NCBI GenBank assembly: GCA_963826105.1
Contig: CAWGWA010000006.1
Span: forward strand, 1 to 64,000
DNA: 64,000 nucleotides
Source: WHTI01 sp963826105
GTDB lineage: Bacteria; Actinomycetota; CADDZG01; WHSQ01
Direction of reading: 5' to 3'
In this document: in pieces, positions 54,526 to 61,934 of the stretch
How positions within the stretch are numbered: the first letter of the stretch is position 1
Layout: each line of letters begins with the position of its first letter
Notes under the pieces: generated by a model
Database searches by the model: none
Told to the model about the DNA's origin: nothing
Seen by the model: only the letters and a program-made list of their open reading frames with translations
Made by a program: the position numbers and the translations under genes

Positions 54526-55638
54526 ATGAGGGTTGGAGTCCCGAGGGAGCTGAAAGACAACGAGTACCGGGTGGCGATCACCCCTGCCGGCGTGCGCGAG
54601 TTGGTCGTCGCCGGGCACGAGGTCATCATCGAACACGATGCCGGACTCGGATCGAGTCTTCCGGACGGGATGTTCGAGCGGGCCGGGGCCTCGATCGTTC
54701 CCGACGCCGACACCGTGTTCGCCGACGCGGACATGGTTCTCAAGGTCAAGGAACCGATCGAAGAGGAGTTTGGGCGTCTTAGAGACGGCCTGATCCTCTT
54801 CACCTACCTGCATCTCGCGGCGAGCGAATCGGTGACTCGGGCGCTGATGGTCTCGGGGACGATCGGGATCGCCTACGAGACCGTCGAGCTGCCGGACCGG
54901 TCGTTGCCTCTGCTGGCCCCCATGAGCGAGGTCGCCGGCCGTATGGCTCCTCAATGCGGAGCTCACTATCTGGAGCGTGAGAACGGGGGCAAGGGTGTGC
55001 TGCTCGGCGGCGTCTCCGGCGTCCGCCCCGCGAGGGTCGTAGTTATCGGCGCCGGGATGGCCGGTCAGAATGCCGCGTGGATCGCCCAGGGGATGGAGGC
55101 CGAAGTCATCATCCTCGACAAGAACATCAACCGGCTGCGCGATGTCGACCGGATCCACCAGGGGAAGATCAAGACCTTGGCGTCTAACACCCTGTCGGTC
55201 GAAGAAAGCGTGACCGCCGCCGACCTCGTGATCGGAGCCGTTCTGGTCCCCGGGGCCCTGGCGCCGATGATCGTGACCGAGGAAGTCATCAAAGGGATGC
55301 AGCCGGGCTCCGTGCTCGTCGACATCTCGATCGACCAGGGCGGGTGCTTCGCCACCTCGAAGATGACGACGCACTCCGATCCCACCTACGTGGTTCACGA
55401 TGTCGTTCACTACTGCGTGGGGAACATGCCGGGAGCCGTTCCTCATACCTCGACCTACGGACTCACGAACGCAACGCTTCCGTACGTGGTCGACCTCGCC
55501 AACAAGGGCGTGAAGGGAGCGGTGGCCGACGATCCCGCGCTCGGACTCGGGGTCAACGTCTTCGACGGTCAGATCGTCTACGAGCCGGTAGCGGCAGCGC
55601 ACGGGCTTGACTCCGCCAACCTCCACGACCTCCTCTAG
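54526..55638 (+). CDS. ald: Alanine dehydrogenase
   Basis: NAD-dependent L-alanine dehydrogenase of 370 residues: MRVGVPRELKDNEYRVAITP, the catalytic Lys in ADMVLKVKEPIEEEF, AYETVELPDRSLPLLAPMSE, the Rossmann GVRPARVVVIGAGMAGQNAA and the late Asp in DISIDQGGCFATSK. Interconverts alanine and pyruvate plus ammonia. In mycobacteria ald lies elsewhere, so its place between pyrG and xerD is particular to this lineage. Confidence 0.97.
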   Translation: MRVGVPRELKDNEYRVAITPAGVRELVVAGHEVIIEHDAGLGSSLPDGMFERAGASIVPDADTVFADADMVLKVKEPIEEEFGRLRDGLILFTYLHLAASESVTRALMVSGTIGIAYETVELPDRSLPLLAPMSEVAGRMAPQCGAHYLERENGGKGVLLGGVSGVRPARVVVIGAGMAGQNAAWIAQGMEAEVIILDKNINRLRDVDRIHQGKIKTLASNTLSVEESVTAADLVIGAVLVPGALAPMIVTEEVIKGMQPGSVLVDISIDQGGCFATSKMTTHSDPTYVVHDVVHYCVGNMPGAVPHTSTYGLTNATLPYVVDLANKGVKGAVADDPALGLGVNVFDGQIVYEPVAAAHGLDSANLHDLL

Positions 55639-55642
55639 ATCC

Positions 55643-56588
55643 GTGGCCGGCCGCACGGCTGCAGCCACCCTCGATCCTTGGATCGAGGAGTTTCTCGCCT
55701 ACGCGTCTCGAACGGGGCCTGTCTGAGAACACGATCGCGGCCTACCGCCGGGACCTTGCCTCGTGGAGGACGTACTGCATCGCCGAGCGGCTCGACCCCT
55801 CGGCTCTGAGTGGGGAGGACCTCACCGGTTATCTCGAGGCCCTCCGCGGGGGAACATCACCATTCGACCGCCCGTACGCGGCTTCGTCGGTGGCCCGGAT
55901 GCTGGTCGCGGTGCGGGCGCTGTACCGCTACCTCGCCCGGGAGGAGATCCTCGAGCTGGACCCCACCACTACGGTTGGTTCGCCGCGGAAACCGAAGTCG
56001 ATCCCCACGGCGATCTCGCTGGAGGACGTGGAGGCGCTGCTCGAGGCTCCCGACGATTCGCTGCTCGGCCGACGGGACCGGGCGATCCTCGAGGTGCTCT
56101 ACGGCGCTGGGGTTCGGATCAGCGAGCTGATCGGTCTCGACGTCGACGACCTCGATCTTGATTCGGGAACCGTTTTGGTCCGCGCCGGAAAGGGCAACAA
56201 GTCCCGCCGCGTCCCGGCGGGTCGGGCCGCTCGCAAGGCGGTCGGCGACTACCTGGTCCGGACCCGGCCGGAGCTCGTCAGGCGTTCCAAGGCGGGATCC
56301 TCGTCGGGGGCTCTCTTCCTGAACTCCCGGGGTGGGCGCCTCAGCCGCCAGGGATGCTGGAAGATCCTTAAGGGGTACGCTGGTCGGGTCGGGCTGGGCT
56401 CCCGGGTCTCGCCTCATACCCTGCGCCATTCATTCGCAACGCATATGTTGGACGCAGGGGCGGATATCCGGGTGGTTCAGGAGCTATTGGGGCATGCGAG
56501 CCTGGCCACTACCCAGGTCTACACGTTAGTGAGCGACACCCGCCTGCGGGAGGTCTATCTGGCCTCGCACCCGCGAGCGAAAAGGTAG
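55643..56588 (+). CDS. xerD: XerD-like tyrosine recombinase, frameshift near residue 20
   Basis: Resolves chromosome dimers at dif. GTG at 55643 opens VAGRTAAATLDPWIEEFLAY. The frame then moves near 55703 and continues TRLERGLSENTIAAYRRDLA to the end, so a 1- or 2-base indel is likely. The catalytic Arg is in LYGAGVRISELIGLDV, Lys in VRAGKGNKSRRVPAGRAA, the HxxR motif in HTLRHSFATHMLDAG, His in LLGHASLATTQVYT, and Tyr at VYTLV. Same locus as mycobacterial Rv1701. Confidence 0.92.
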
Positions 56589-56658
56589 TCAGAGACGCCT
56601 CGATGGTGAGGCACCTGAAGATACAGAAGGCGATCCTCTCGAGGATTCGCCGGAATGG

Positions 56659-57015
56659 ATGCAGATGAACCAGAGCATGCAAAACGGGATCAGGGGTGTC
56701 CTCGAGGAGGAGAAGACCGCGACCGAGCGCCAGTTGGCCGAGTACGGAGCGGCGGTGGGCGAGGAGGGCTTCGAAGTCTCGAGCAATGAGAGTTTCGCCG
56801 ACTCCGCACAGGCCACGACCGAGCGCTCCGAGGTCCTGGGCATGGTCGAGCGTCTCCAAGAGACCCACACAGAGATCGTCGCGGCCCTCACGCGGATGGA
56901 CGAGGGTACCTACGGCGTCTGCGAGAAATGCGGGAAGCCCATCTCGGAAGACCGCCTCGAAGCCCGCCCGACGGCTCGTCTGTGCCTCGAGGATCAGCAG
57001 GTAGCGAGCGAGTGA
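56659..57015 (+). CDS. DksA/TraR-type zinc-finger protein
   Basis: About 118 residues, ATG 56659. A helical coiled coil (ESFADSAQATTERSEVLGMV, VERLQETHTEIVAALTRMDE) is followed by the C4-type finger region YGVCEKCGKPISEDRLEARP and TARLCLEDQQ. Three Cys are present; the fourth position is Asp, as in other actinobacterial short DksA-like proteins. DksA proteins enter the RNA polymerase secondary channel; whether the acidic tip here is functional is uncertain. Confidence 0.83.
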   Translation: MQMNQSMQNGIRGVLEEEKTATERQLAEYGAAVGEEGFEVSSNESFADSAQATTERSEVLGMVERLQETHTEIVAALTRMDEGTYGVCEKCGKPISEDRLEARPTARLCLEDQQVASE

Positions 57016-57052
57016 TACCGGCGCACCTCGCCGGCCGGCGTTCCCTGGGCAG

Positions 57053-58228
57053 ATGACGATCCGCTCGGTCGTCTTGGTCGTCCTCGATTCCGCAGGGATC
57101 GGCGGGGCGCCGGACGCAGAGGCCTTCGGGGACGTCGGATCCGCAACGATCCCGAACCTGGCCCGTGCGGTCGGAGGCGTCAAGCTCCCCAACCTGGCTG
57201 CCCTCGGGCTCGGCCGACTGGCCGACATCCCGGGGGTCGATCCGGTAGACGCCCCGAGCGGCGCCTTTGGGGCCATGACCGAGACCTCGGCGGGCAAGGA
57301 CACCACCACGGGCCACTGGGAGATGACCGGCATCTACCTCAGCGAGCCGTTGCCGACCTATCCGAATGGGTTCCCACCGGACGTGATCGAGGCGTTCGAA
57401 GCCGCCACGGGCACCGAGATCTTGGGCAACGAGGTCGCCTCGGGGACCGAGATCATCGCCCGGCTCGGGGCCGAACACGTCGCCACCGGGCGGCCGATCG
57501 TCTATACCTCGGCCGATAGCGTCTTCCAGATCGCCACACACGTGGACGTCGTCCCGCTCGAACGCCTCTACGAGATGTGCCGGATCGCCAGAGGGATCCT
57601 CAACGGCCCCCACGACGTCGGGCGGGTCATCGCCCGCCCCTTCGAGGGATCACCGGGGGCATTCACCAGGACCCCCGACCGGCACGATTTCTCAAGGCTC
57701 CCCGAAGGCGACACGGTCCTCGACGAGCTCGTCGCTCACGGCCTCGAGGTCAGGGGCGTTGGGAAGATCTCGGACATCTTCGGGGGTCGGGGGATCACGT
57801 CCTCCCACCCCACCCGCTCGAACGATGACGGGATCGATGCCATCGTGACCGAGATCGGGGCGATCGACCGGGGCCTTGTGTTCGCCAACCTGGTGGACTT
57901 CGACCAGGCCTACGGACATCGGAACGACCCTCAGGGGTATGCCCGGGCCCTGGAGCGCTTCGACGAGCGCCTCGGCGAGATCACCGGGGCGCTGCACCAG
58001 GACGACATCTTGCTCATCACCGCCGACCACGGCAACGACCCGACCACCGCCTCGACCGACCACTCGAGGGAACTGGTCCCTCTGATCGTGACGGGGGACC
58101 CCGTGCGCCCCGGAACCGACCTCGGGATCAGGGAGACCTTCTCCGACTGCGGCGCCACCGTCACCGACCTCCTGGGATTCCAAACCCAAACCCGCGGCTC
58201 GTCGTTCGCCGCTCAGCTTCTGAGCTAG
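57053..58228 (+). CDS. deoB: Phosphopentomutase
   Basis: Interconverts ribose 1- and 5-phosphate (or deoxyribose forms) in nucleoside salvage. 391 residues of the alkaline-phosphatase superfamily. VLVVLDSAGIGGAPDAEAFG holds the first metal Asp, DTTTGHWEMTGIYLSEP the active-site Thr region, VGKISDIFGGRGITSSHPT the middle, and LLITADHGNDPTTASTDHSR the late metal ligands. Its end is followed by the perfect stem at 58265. Confidence 0.95.
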   Translation: MTIRSVVLVVLDSAGIGGAPDAEAFGDVGSATIPNLARAVGGVKLPNLAALGLGRLADIPGVDPVDAPSGAFGAMTETSAGKDTTTGHWEMTGIYLSEPLPTYPNGFPPDVIEAFEAATGTEILGNEVASGTEIIARLGAEHVATGRPIVYTSADSVFQIATHVDVVPLERLYEMCRIARGILNGPHDVGRVIARPFEGSPGAFTRTPDRHDFSRLPEGDTVLDELVAHGLEVRGVGKISDIFGGRGITSSHPTRSNDDGIDAIVTEIGAIDRGLVFANLVDFDQAYGHRNDPQGYARALERFDERLGEITGALHQDDILLITADHGNDPTTASTDHSRELVPLIVTGDPVRPGTDLGIRETFSDCGATVTDLLGFQTQTRGSSFAAQLLS

Positions 58229-58264
58229 TTGCTCGCACGCTCGCCGCTCCGTTTGAGCTCAGAA

Positions 58265-58286
58265 GCCGGTCGTCTCGACGACCGGC
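58265..58286 (+). terminator. Perfect stem GCCGGTCGTC-TC-GACGACCGGC
   Basis: Ten-bp arms around two bases, 37 bases after the phosphopentomutase stop and just before the parA promoter. The loop is too short for a relaxed hairpin, so it may also be a cruciform or protein site. As a terminator, AACAAG follows rather than T's. Confidence 0.5.
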
Positions 58287-58300
58287 AGAACAAGTAGGCC

Positions 58301-58330
58301 TTGTTTTAGTCCCTGCTTGTCCTGTACAGT
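58301..58330 (+). promoter_or_regulatory. Candidate parA promoter
   Basis: TTGTTT (58301-58306) and TACAGT (58325-58330) separated by 18 bases, 55 bases before the parA start. TACAGT fits the actinobacterial -10 pattern TANNNT. A repeat-family site lies 19 bases downstream, at 58349-58362, where a bound protein would block transcription. Confidence 0.4.
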
Positions 58331-58348
58331 CCGGTCCTCAGGAGATTT

Positions 58349-58362
58349 GTCGATAAGTTTCT
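58349..58362 (+). promoter_or_regulatory. Family A half site at the parA promoter
   Basis: GTCGATAAGTTTCT. Its first ten bases match the 14-bp consensus GTCGATAWGTCGAC found repeatedly downstream of the RHH gene (59927-61078). It lies between the likely -10 element and the ribosome-binding site GGGGAGG, so it is a plausible autoregulatory operator. Confidence 0.5.
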
Positions 58363-58385
58363 ATGTCAGCAGCCGGGGAGGCCTT

Positions 58386-59294
58386 ATGGGGAAAAGCGTG
58401 CAGGAGGCTTCGAGCGCGCCGCTCGAGGTCGGGGAACTTTCGGAGGAGATGGGGGAGCGCAGGCCCAGTCCCCCGATCGCCGATCTGTCGGGGATCAGCG
58501 GGCACCACGCCCGGATCATCGCCCTGGCCAATCAGAAGGGTGGCGTGGGCAAGACCACGACCACCCTCAACCTCGGGACCGGCCTGGCCGAGCGGGGCCA
58601 ACGGGTCCTCCTGGTCGATTTCGACCCCCAGGGGGGCTGCGCCCTAGGCCTGGGGATCGAGCCGGGAGATCTCGATATCTCGGTCTACGACGCCCTTCTG
58701 GATCGGAACGTGAGGCCCGAGAACGCCGTGGTGGCCACCAAGGTCGAGAACATGGATCTGATGCCCTCCAACATCGACCTCTCGGCGGCCGAGATCCAGC
58801 TGGTGACCGAAGTGGCCAGAGAGCAAGCCCTGGCCCGGGTTCTGAACCCATTGCGGGATAAATACGACTTCATCTTGATCGATTGCCAGCCCTCGCTTGG
58901 TCTGCTGACGATCAACGCCCTCGCGGCGGCTGATGGGGTCATCATCCCGCTGGAATGCGAGTACTACGCCCTACGGGGCATGGCCCTCCTGCTCGACTCG
59001 ATCGAGCGGGTCCAGGAGCGGATCAACCCTGGTCTGGTCGTGGATGGGATCCTCGCCACGATGTTCGATAACCGCACGCTCCACGCTCGAGAAGTGCACC
59101 AAAGGGTCGAATCGGCCTTCGGAGACCAGCTTTTCTCCACCGTCATAAGCAAGACCATCAGGTTCGCCGAGGCCCCCGTGGCGGGGGAGCCGATCCTTAC
59201 CTACGCTCCCTCTTCCACCGGAGCCAAGGCCTACCGCAAACTCGCCGAGGAGGTGATGAGCCGTGTCTCGCCGCGCCAGCCTGCCGGGAGCTGA
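58386..59294 (+). CDS. parA: ParA/Soj family partition ATPase
   Basis: Deviant Walker ATPase of 302 residues. ATG at 58386 is chosen because GGGGAGG precedes it by 4 bases. A disordered 42-residue leader is followed by NQKGGVGKTTTTLNLGTGLA (signature Lys in KGGVGKT, residues 51-57), VLLVDFDPQGGCALGLG, and ILIDCQPSLGLLTINALAAA (Walker B). No N-terminal HTH domain is present, as in chromosomal Soj and plasmid type Ib ParAs. It is the parA-like gene of the Rv1708-scpA-scpB locus. It overlaps the RHH gene by 32 bases. Confidence 0.95.
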   Translation: MGKSVQEASSAPLEVGELSEEMGERRPSPPIADLSGISGHHARIIALANQKGGVGKTTTTLNLGTGLAERGQRVLLVDFDPQGGCALGLGIEPGDLDISVYDALLDRNVRPENAVVATKVENMDLMPSNIDLSAAEIQLVTEVAREQALARVLNPLRDKYDFILIDCQPSLGLLTINALAAADGVIIPLECEYYALRGMALLLDSIERVQERINPGLVVDGILATMFDNRTLHAREVHQRVESAFGDQLFSTVISKTIRFAEAPVAGEPILTYAPSSTGAKAYRKLAEEVMSRVSPRQPAGS

Positions 59295-59631
59295 TGAGCT
59301 CTTCCGGAGAACCAGCAACGCCGACAGGGCTCCTGAGGAGACCAGGACAGAAGTCGCTAAGTCTCCAAATCTACAAGTCGCAGATACGGCCCCTACGGCC
59401 GACGAGCGGTCGGTACCGCCGAAGAAGGGGCCTAAGCACGACGAGAAGGTCACCTTCTACTGCACCGCCGATGACCTGACCTCGATCGAGAAGGCCCGCC
59501 TCGAGCTGCGGGCCAAGCACGGGATCGGAGTGGACCGGGGCAAGATCGTCCGGGCCGCCCTGGCGTATGTCCTCGAGGACTTCGAGGCCCGTTCGGAGGA
59601 CTCCATCCTCCTGCGCCGTTTGTCCCGGTAG
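59263..59631 (+). CDS. Ribbon-helix-helix protein, probable ParA partner
   Basis: Protein of 122 residues, GTG start inside parA. The N-terminus SRRASLPGADELFRRT is a short basic peptide, like those that stimulate ParA ATPases. A disordered linker (17-58) follows. The C-terminal fold has beta strand EKVTFYCTADDL (61-72) then two helices (SIEKARLELRAKHGI; GKIVRAALAYVLEDFEA), a ribbon-helix-helix DNA-binding pattern. Residues about 29-42 are encoded by unusually AT-rich codons that contain repeat-family sites. No ParB domain is present. I infer a centromere-binding or repressor role, by analogy with plasmid ParA-RHH pairs. Confidence 0.8.
   Translation: MSRRASLPGADELFRRTSNADRAPEETRTEVAKSPNLQVADTAPTADERSVPPKKGPKHDEKVTFYCTADDLTSIEKARLELRAKHGIGVDRGKIVRAALAYVLEDFEARSEDSILLRRLSR
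59351..59383 (+). repeat. Repeat-family sites embedded in the RHH coding sequence
   Basis: AAGTCGC, then AAGTCTCC, then ATCTACAAGTCG (59369-59380). AAGTCTCC belongs to family B (59841, 61140), and ATCTACAAGTCG to family D (60662, 60686). Codons here are rich in A and T in a genome that otherwise prefers G/C at third positions, so the DNA itself seems to be under selection. Confidence 0.55.
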
Positions 59632-59652
59632 CACCCCTTTCGGGACCAGATC

Positions 59653-59686
59653 AGGCCCTCGCCCTTCGGGGCGGGGGCCTTTCTCT
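59653..59686 (+). terminator. Terminator after the RHH gene
   Basis: Stem AGGCCCTCGCCC / GGGCGGGGGCCT with loop TTCG and one T-G pair, followed by TTCTCT, 21 bases after the stop. A clear intrinsic-type terminator that separates the parA-RHH operon from the repeat region. Confidence 0.85.
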
Positions 59687-59840
59687 ATGCCCCTGTAGCT
59701 CACGGTTACCGGTACCCCGCCTCGGATCCGACGTCAGCGGGGCAGCCCCTACCGAGCGGCCCTCCGGCGCGAGGGCCCTTCGTGGGACTCCCGAGGATGC
59801 CGAGTGGACACGGGTTCACCGTCCGCAATGAAGATACTTA

Positions 59841-59857
59841 TCTCCAAGTCGACTTAG
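59841..59857 (+). repeat. Family B repeat TCTCCAAGTCGACTTAG
   Basis: Matches the copy at 61140-61156 (TCTCCAAAGCGACTTAG) at 15 of 17 bases. It contains the palindrome AAGTCGACTT (59846-59855). Confidence 0.6.
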
Positions 59858-59926
59858 GGGAGTGACACCTAAGGCACAGAGCGATATGCGGCAGGGCTGT
59901 GACCAGGGTAGTCACAGATCGCTCCG

Positions 59927-59940
59927 GTCGATTTGTCGAC
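59927..59940 (+). repeat. Family A repeat GTCGATTTGTCGAC
   Basis: First copy of the 14-bp family A element in the gene-free region. It has palindromic ends GTCGA/TCGAC and matches GTCGATAAGTCGAC except at the centre. Confidence 0.6.
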
Positions 59941-60136
59941 ATCACGCCTCAGGGATAGATATCCTGGGGAAGAAGTTGACAAAGAGGGGCCGATGCTCCA
60001 GGATGCCGGGAAAGCACCCAGTGGGGGAGCAGGAGGCGTCAGCGCCGATGGCTCGTGACTGGGAAGGTGGTCTCGGTGGCGGATCGGCGGAGGCGCCCGA
60101 CCAGATCGGGCCCCACGGACAGAGCCTAACCCTTAA

Positions 60137-60150
60137 GTCTCTATCGAGAC
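60137..60150 (+). repeat. Palindrome GTCTCTATCGAGAC
   Basis: Inverted GTCTC and GAGAC arms, preceded by TTAA and followed by TTTCTCTAAGTATCC. It shares the AAGTCTC core with family B in both orientations. Confidence 0.45.
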
Positions 60151-60588
60151 TTTCTCTAAGTATCCAGTAAACCCTTATTCTTAGCCGCTGACGTGCCCGT
60201 TTCAGGCGTTACGCGGCATTTCCGCGCGCCACGGCCTCAAAACGGCCGGCACCCCTGGATTCTCTCCGTCATCCCGAAACAGGTAGGTCGGCAGCGATCC
60301 CGACGGTCTCACCGGTAGGGACCAGGAAGGATGCTGGGGAGGGTGGCGGATGCCGGACCCCCTCGAGCTCGGCGGACTCCGACGATCGGAGAGTAGGGCG
60401 GGGGGCCGGTCCGGCGGTTCCGACCCATGGGGCCAAGGGGCGCCGGAGATCAGCCGACATGGAGGTAGACCCCCACGTCCATGTGGAGCTTTGGCGGCAA
60501 CCCCGGCAGGCACCAAAGCTATGGGTCGGCAAATGGCTTGATCTCTTTGTCTCGAAGGCAGCTTGGTGACTCATCCCTAAATCGCATT

Positions 60589-60720
60589 GTACACAAGGGG
60601 ATACTCCTGTCCACCTGACAATAAGGGTACAAATCATTATAGCGACTCAGCGGCCATGAGTATCTACAAGTAGGGATATCGAAACATCTATAAGTAGTCT
60701 CCCGGAGCATCTTGTGTACG
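60589..60720. repeat. Family C and D repeats in the AT-rich core
   Basis: Family C: GTACACAAG at 60589-60597, its inverse CTTGTGTAC at 60711-60719, and TACACAAGG near 61117. Family D: ATCTACAAGTAG (60662-60673) and ATCTATAAGTAG (60686-60697), start to start 24 bases. Confidence 0.5.
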
Positions 60721-60732
60721 CTTCATAGAAAT

Positions 60733-60746
60733 GTCGATATATCGAC
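60733..60746. repeat. Family A repeat GTCGATATATCGAC (perfect palindrome)
   Basis: Fully symmetrical 14-mer in the AT-rich part of the region. The strongest copy of family A by symmetry. Confidence 0.65.
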
Positions 60747-60893
60747 TATGAATGTTGATGCATCCGATACGGGCTGTGGATGCGGACAGTAGTTGACGTG
60801 GGGCGGGCGAGATCCGGGATGAGCCCCCTCAACAGCGACTGCAGGCCTCGGGGCCCCTCCTTAGCTCTTAGCTGCGTAGGGAGGGGTGGGGGA

Positions 60894-60907
60894 GTCGATA
60901 AGTCGAC
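60894..60907 (+). repeat. Family A repeat GTCGATAAGTCGAC
   Basis: Copy with both GTCGA/TCGAC ends intact, preceded by GGGGGA. It defines the consensus used here. Confidence 0.65.
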
Positions 60908-60972
60908 AATAGCGGCCTCCGGGCCGCCTGAGACGACCCCTCGGCCCCGATCGCCGGCGCTTGATCCTGCAT

Positions 60973-61078
60973 GTCGATATGTTGACAGAGTCAGCGCCGC
61001 GATTCGATCGAAAGACCTTTGTAGACAAAGCTCCTAGTCGATGCTTAGACAGCGCTGGCCCCATATCGATAAGTCGCA
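60973..61078 (+). repeat. Three further family A repeats
   Basis: GTCGATATGTTGAC (60973-60986), the weaker GTCGATGCTTAGAC (61037-61050) and ATCGATAAGTCGCA (61065-61078). A CTTTG-TAGA-CAAAG hairpin lies between the first two (61017-61030). Successive starts are 64 and 28 bases apart. Confidence 0.55.
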
Positions 61079-61135
61079 TTGGTGAGAAGGGAGTAAATCG
61101 ATGATTGGTGAGGCATACACAAGGTGATGTGTCAT

Positions 61136-61196
61136 GAAGTCTCCAAAGCGACTTAGATTCAGGCTACAGAGAGGGACTAGTCGCTCTGGAGACTTC
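61136..61196. repeat. 18-bp inverted repeat containing family B sites
   Basis: GAAGTCTCCAAAGCGACT (61136-61153) and AGTCGCTCTGGAGACTTC (61179-61196): 17 of 18 bases pair, with a 25-base spacer. Each arm carries one family B element, so the pair places two sites in opposite orientation. It lies 45 bases from the stop of the M50 gene, so it could also terminate that gene on the minus strand. Confidence 0.65.
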
Positions 61197-61240
61197 TCGA
61201 CATGTATGTGTGGGGGCTTGGCGACGAGTGGATCTGGGGC

Positions 61241-61858
61241 TTAGGCGCCGGCGAGGCGCACGATGAACTCGGTCACCCGATCGTGGAGCGGTTCGAGCAT
61301 CGCCAGGCCCCCTAAGAACACCAGGGCGAGGAGGATCAGGAACCCGTACTGGTCGAGGAAGTAGATGATCCGGTGGTGCCGGGGGGGAAGAAAGATGGTC
61401 AGCAGCCTCGAGCCATCCAGGGGCGGCAGGGGCATGAGGTTGAACACGGCCAGGAAGACGTTGAGCGAGATGAAACGGGTAAGGAAGTCCCCCGTGGTGT
61501 TGAATAAGGGGGTATCGAAGGCAACCCATATCAAAGAGGCGATAAAGGCCAGTAACAGGTTCATCAGGGGCCCCGCGAGCGCCACCAGGGCAGCTCCGAA
61601 GCGCCTCGACCGCAACGCCTCGGGGCGGAACTCGACCGGCTTGCCCCACCCGAACCCCACCAGGAGCAGCATGAGCGAGCCCAAGGGGTCAAGGTGGCGG
61701 GCGGGATTGGGCGTGAGGCGGCCCATCGCACGGGGCATACGGTCGCCCTGGAGGTCTGCGGCGAGGGCGTGGGCGAACTCGTGCATGGAAAGCGCCACCA
61801 CCAGGGCGGCGACGAGGAGGAGGAAGGCGATCGGATCGTTCCGCAAGAGGTCGAGCAC
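61241..61858 (-). CDS. Site-2-protease-type M50 metallopeptidase
   Basis: Membrane protease of 205 residues, GTG start at 61858. Zinc motif in VVALSMHEFAHALAADLQGD (HEFAH) and third ligand in FNLMPLPPLDGSRLL. About five membrane segments, and no PDZ or CBS domain. This short rhomboid-neighbour-type S2P group is widespread and of unknown substrate. Divergent from trpS. Confidence 0.92.
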   Translation of the reverse strand: MLDLLRNDPIAFLLLVAALVVALSMHEFAHALAADLQGDRMPRAMGRLTPNPARHLDPLGSLMLLLVGFGWGKPVEFRPEALRSRRFGAALVALAGPLMNLLLAFIASLIWVAFDTPLFNTTGDFLTRFISLNVFLAVFNLMPLPPLDGSRLLTIFLPPRHHRIIYFLDQYGFLILLALVFLGGLAMLEPLHDRVTEFIVRLAGA

Positions 61859-61934
61859 GCCCGGTATTGTAGGGGCCCGTCGGAACTCCGGCGACCGGCT
61901 GTTGGTTGCTTAAGCCTCAAGTGAAAGGTTAGAG

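Larger units (their letters stand above)
59632..61240. other. 1.6 kb gene-free region with several families of short repeats (candidate centromere or regulatory hub)
   Basis: No convincing gene is present. Short open frames lack homology-like text and good start signals. It holds a terminator (59653-59686), family A palindromes GTCGATAWGTCGAC, family B TCTCCAAAGCGACTTAG, family C TACACAAGG, family D ATCTACAAGTAG and an 18-bp inverted repeat next to the M50 gene. The 60570-60780 part is much richer in A+T than its surroundings. There is no parS (TGTTTCACGTGAAACA) and no cluster of DnaA boxes, so it does not look like a standard ParB or oriC region. Its neighbour is the ParA-RHH pair. Confidence 0.6.

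Noticed and set aside
59632..61240. Chromosomal origin (oriC) in the gene-free region
   Set aside because: No dnaA or dnaN nearby and no cluster of DnaA boxes; only single weak look-alikes such as CTGTGGATG. The ParA neighbourhood makes a partition or control site likelier.
59632..61240. CRISPR array in the repeat-rich region
   Set aside because: Repeats are 9-18 bases, irregularly spaced and of several families; there are no uniform spacers and no cas genes.
59632..61240. Classical parS sites for ParB
   Set aside because: No TGTTTCACGTGAAACA or close variant seen, and no ParB gene in the window.
61859..61934. T-box leader for trpS
   Set aside because: Only 76 bases, no T-box sequence or specifier loop.
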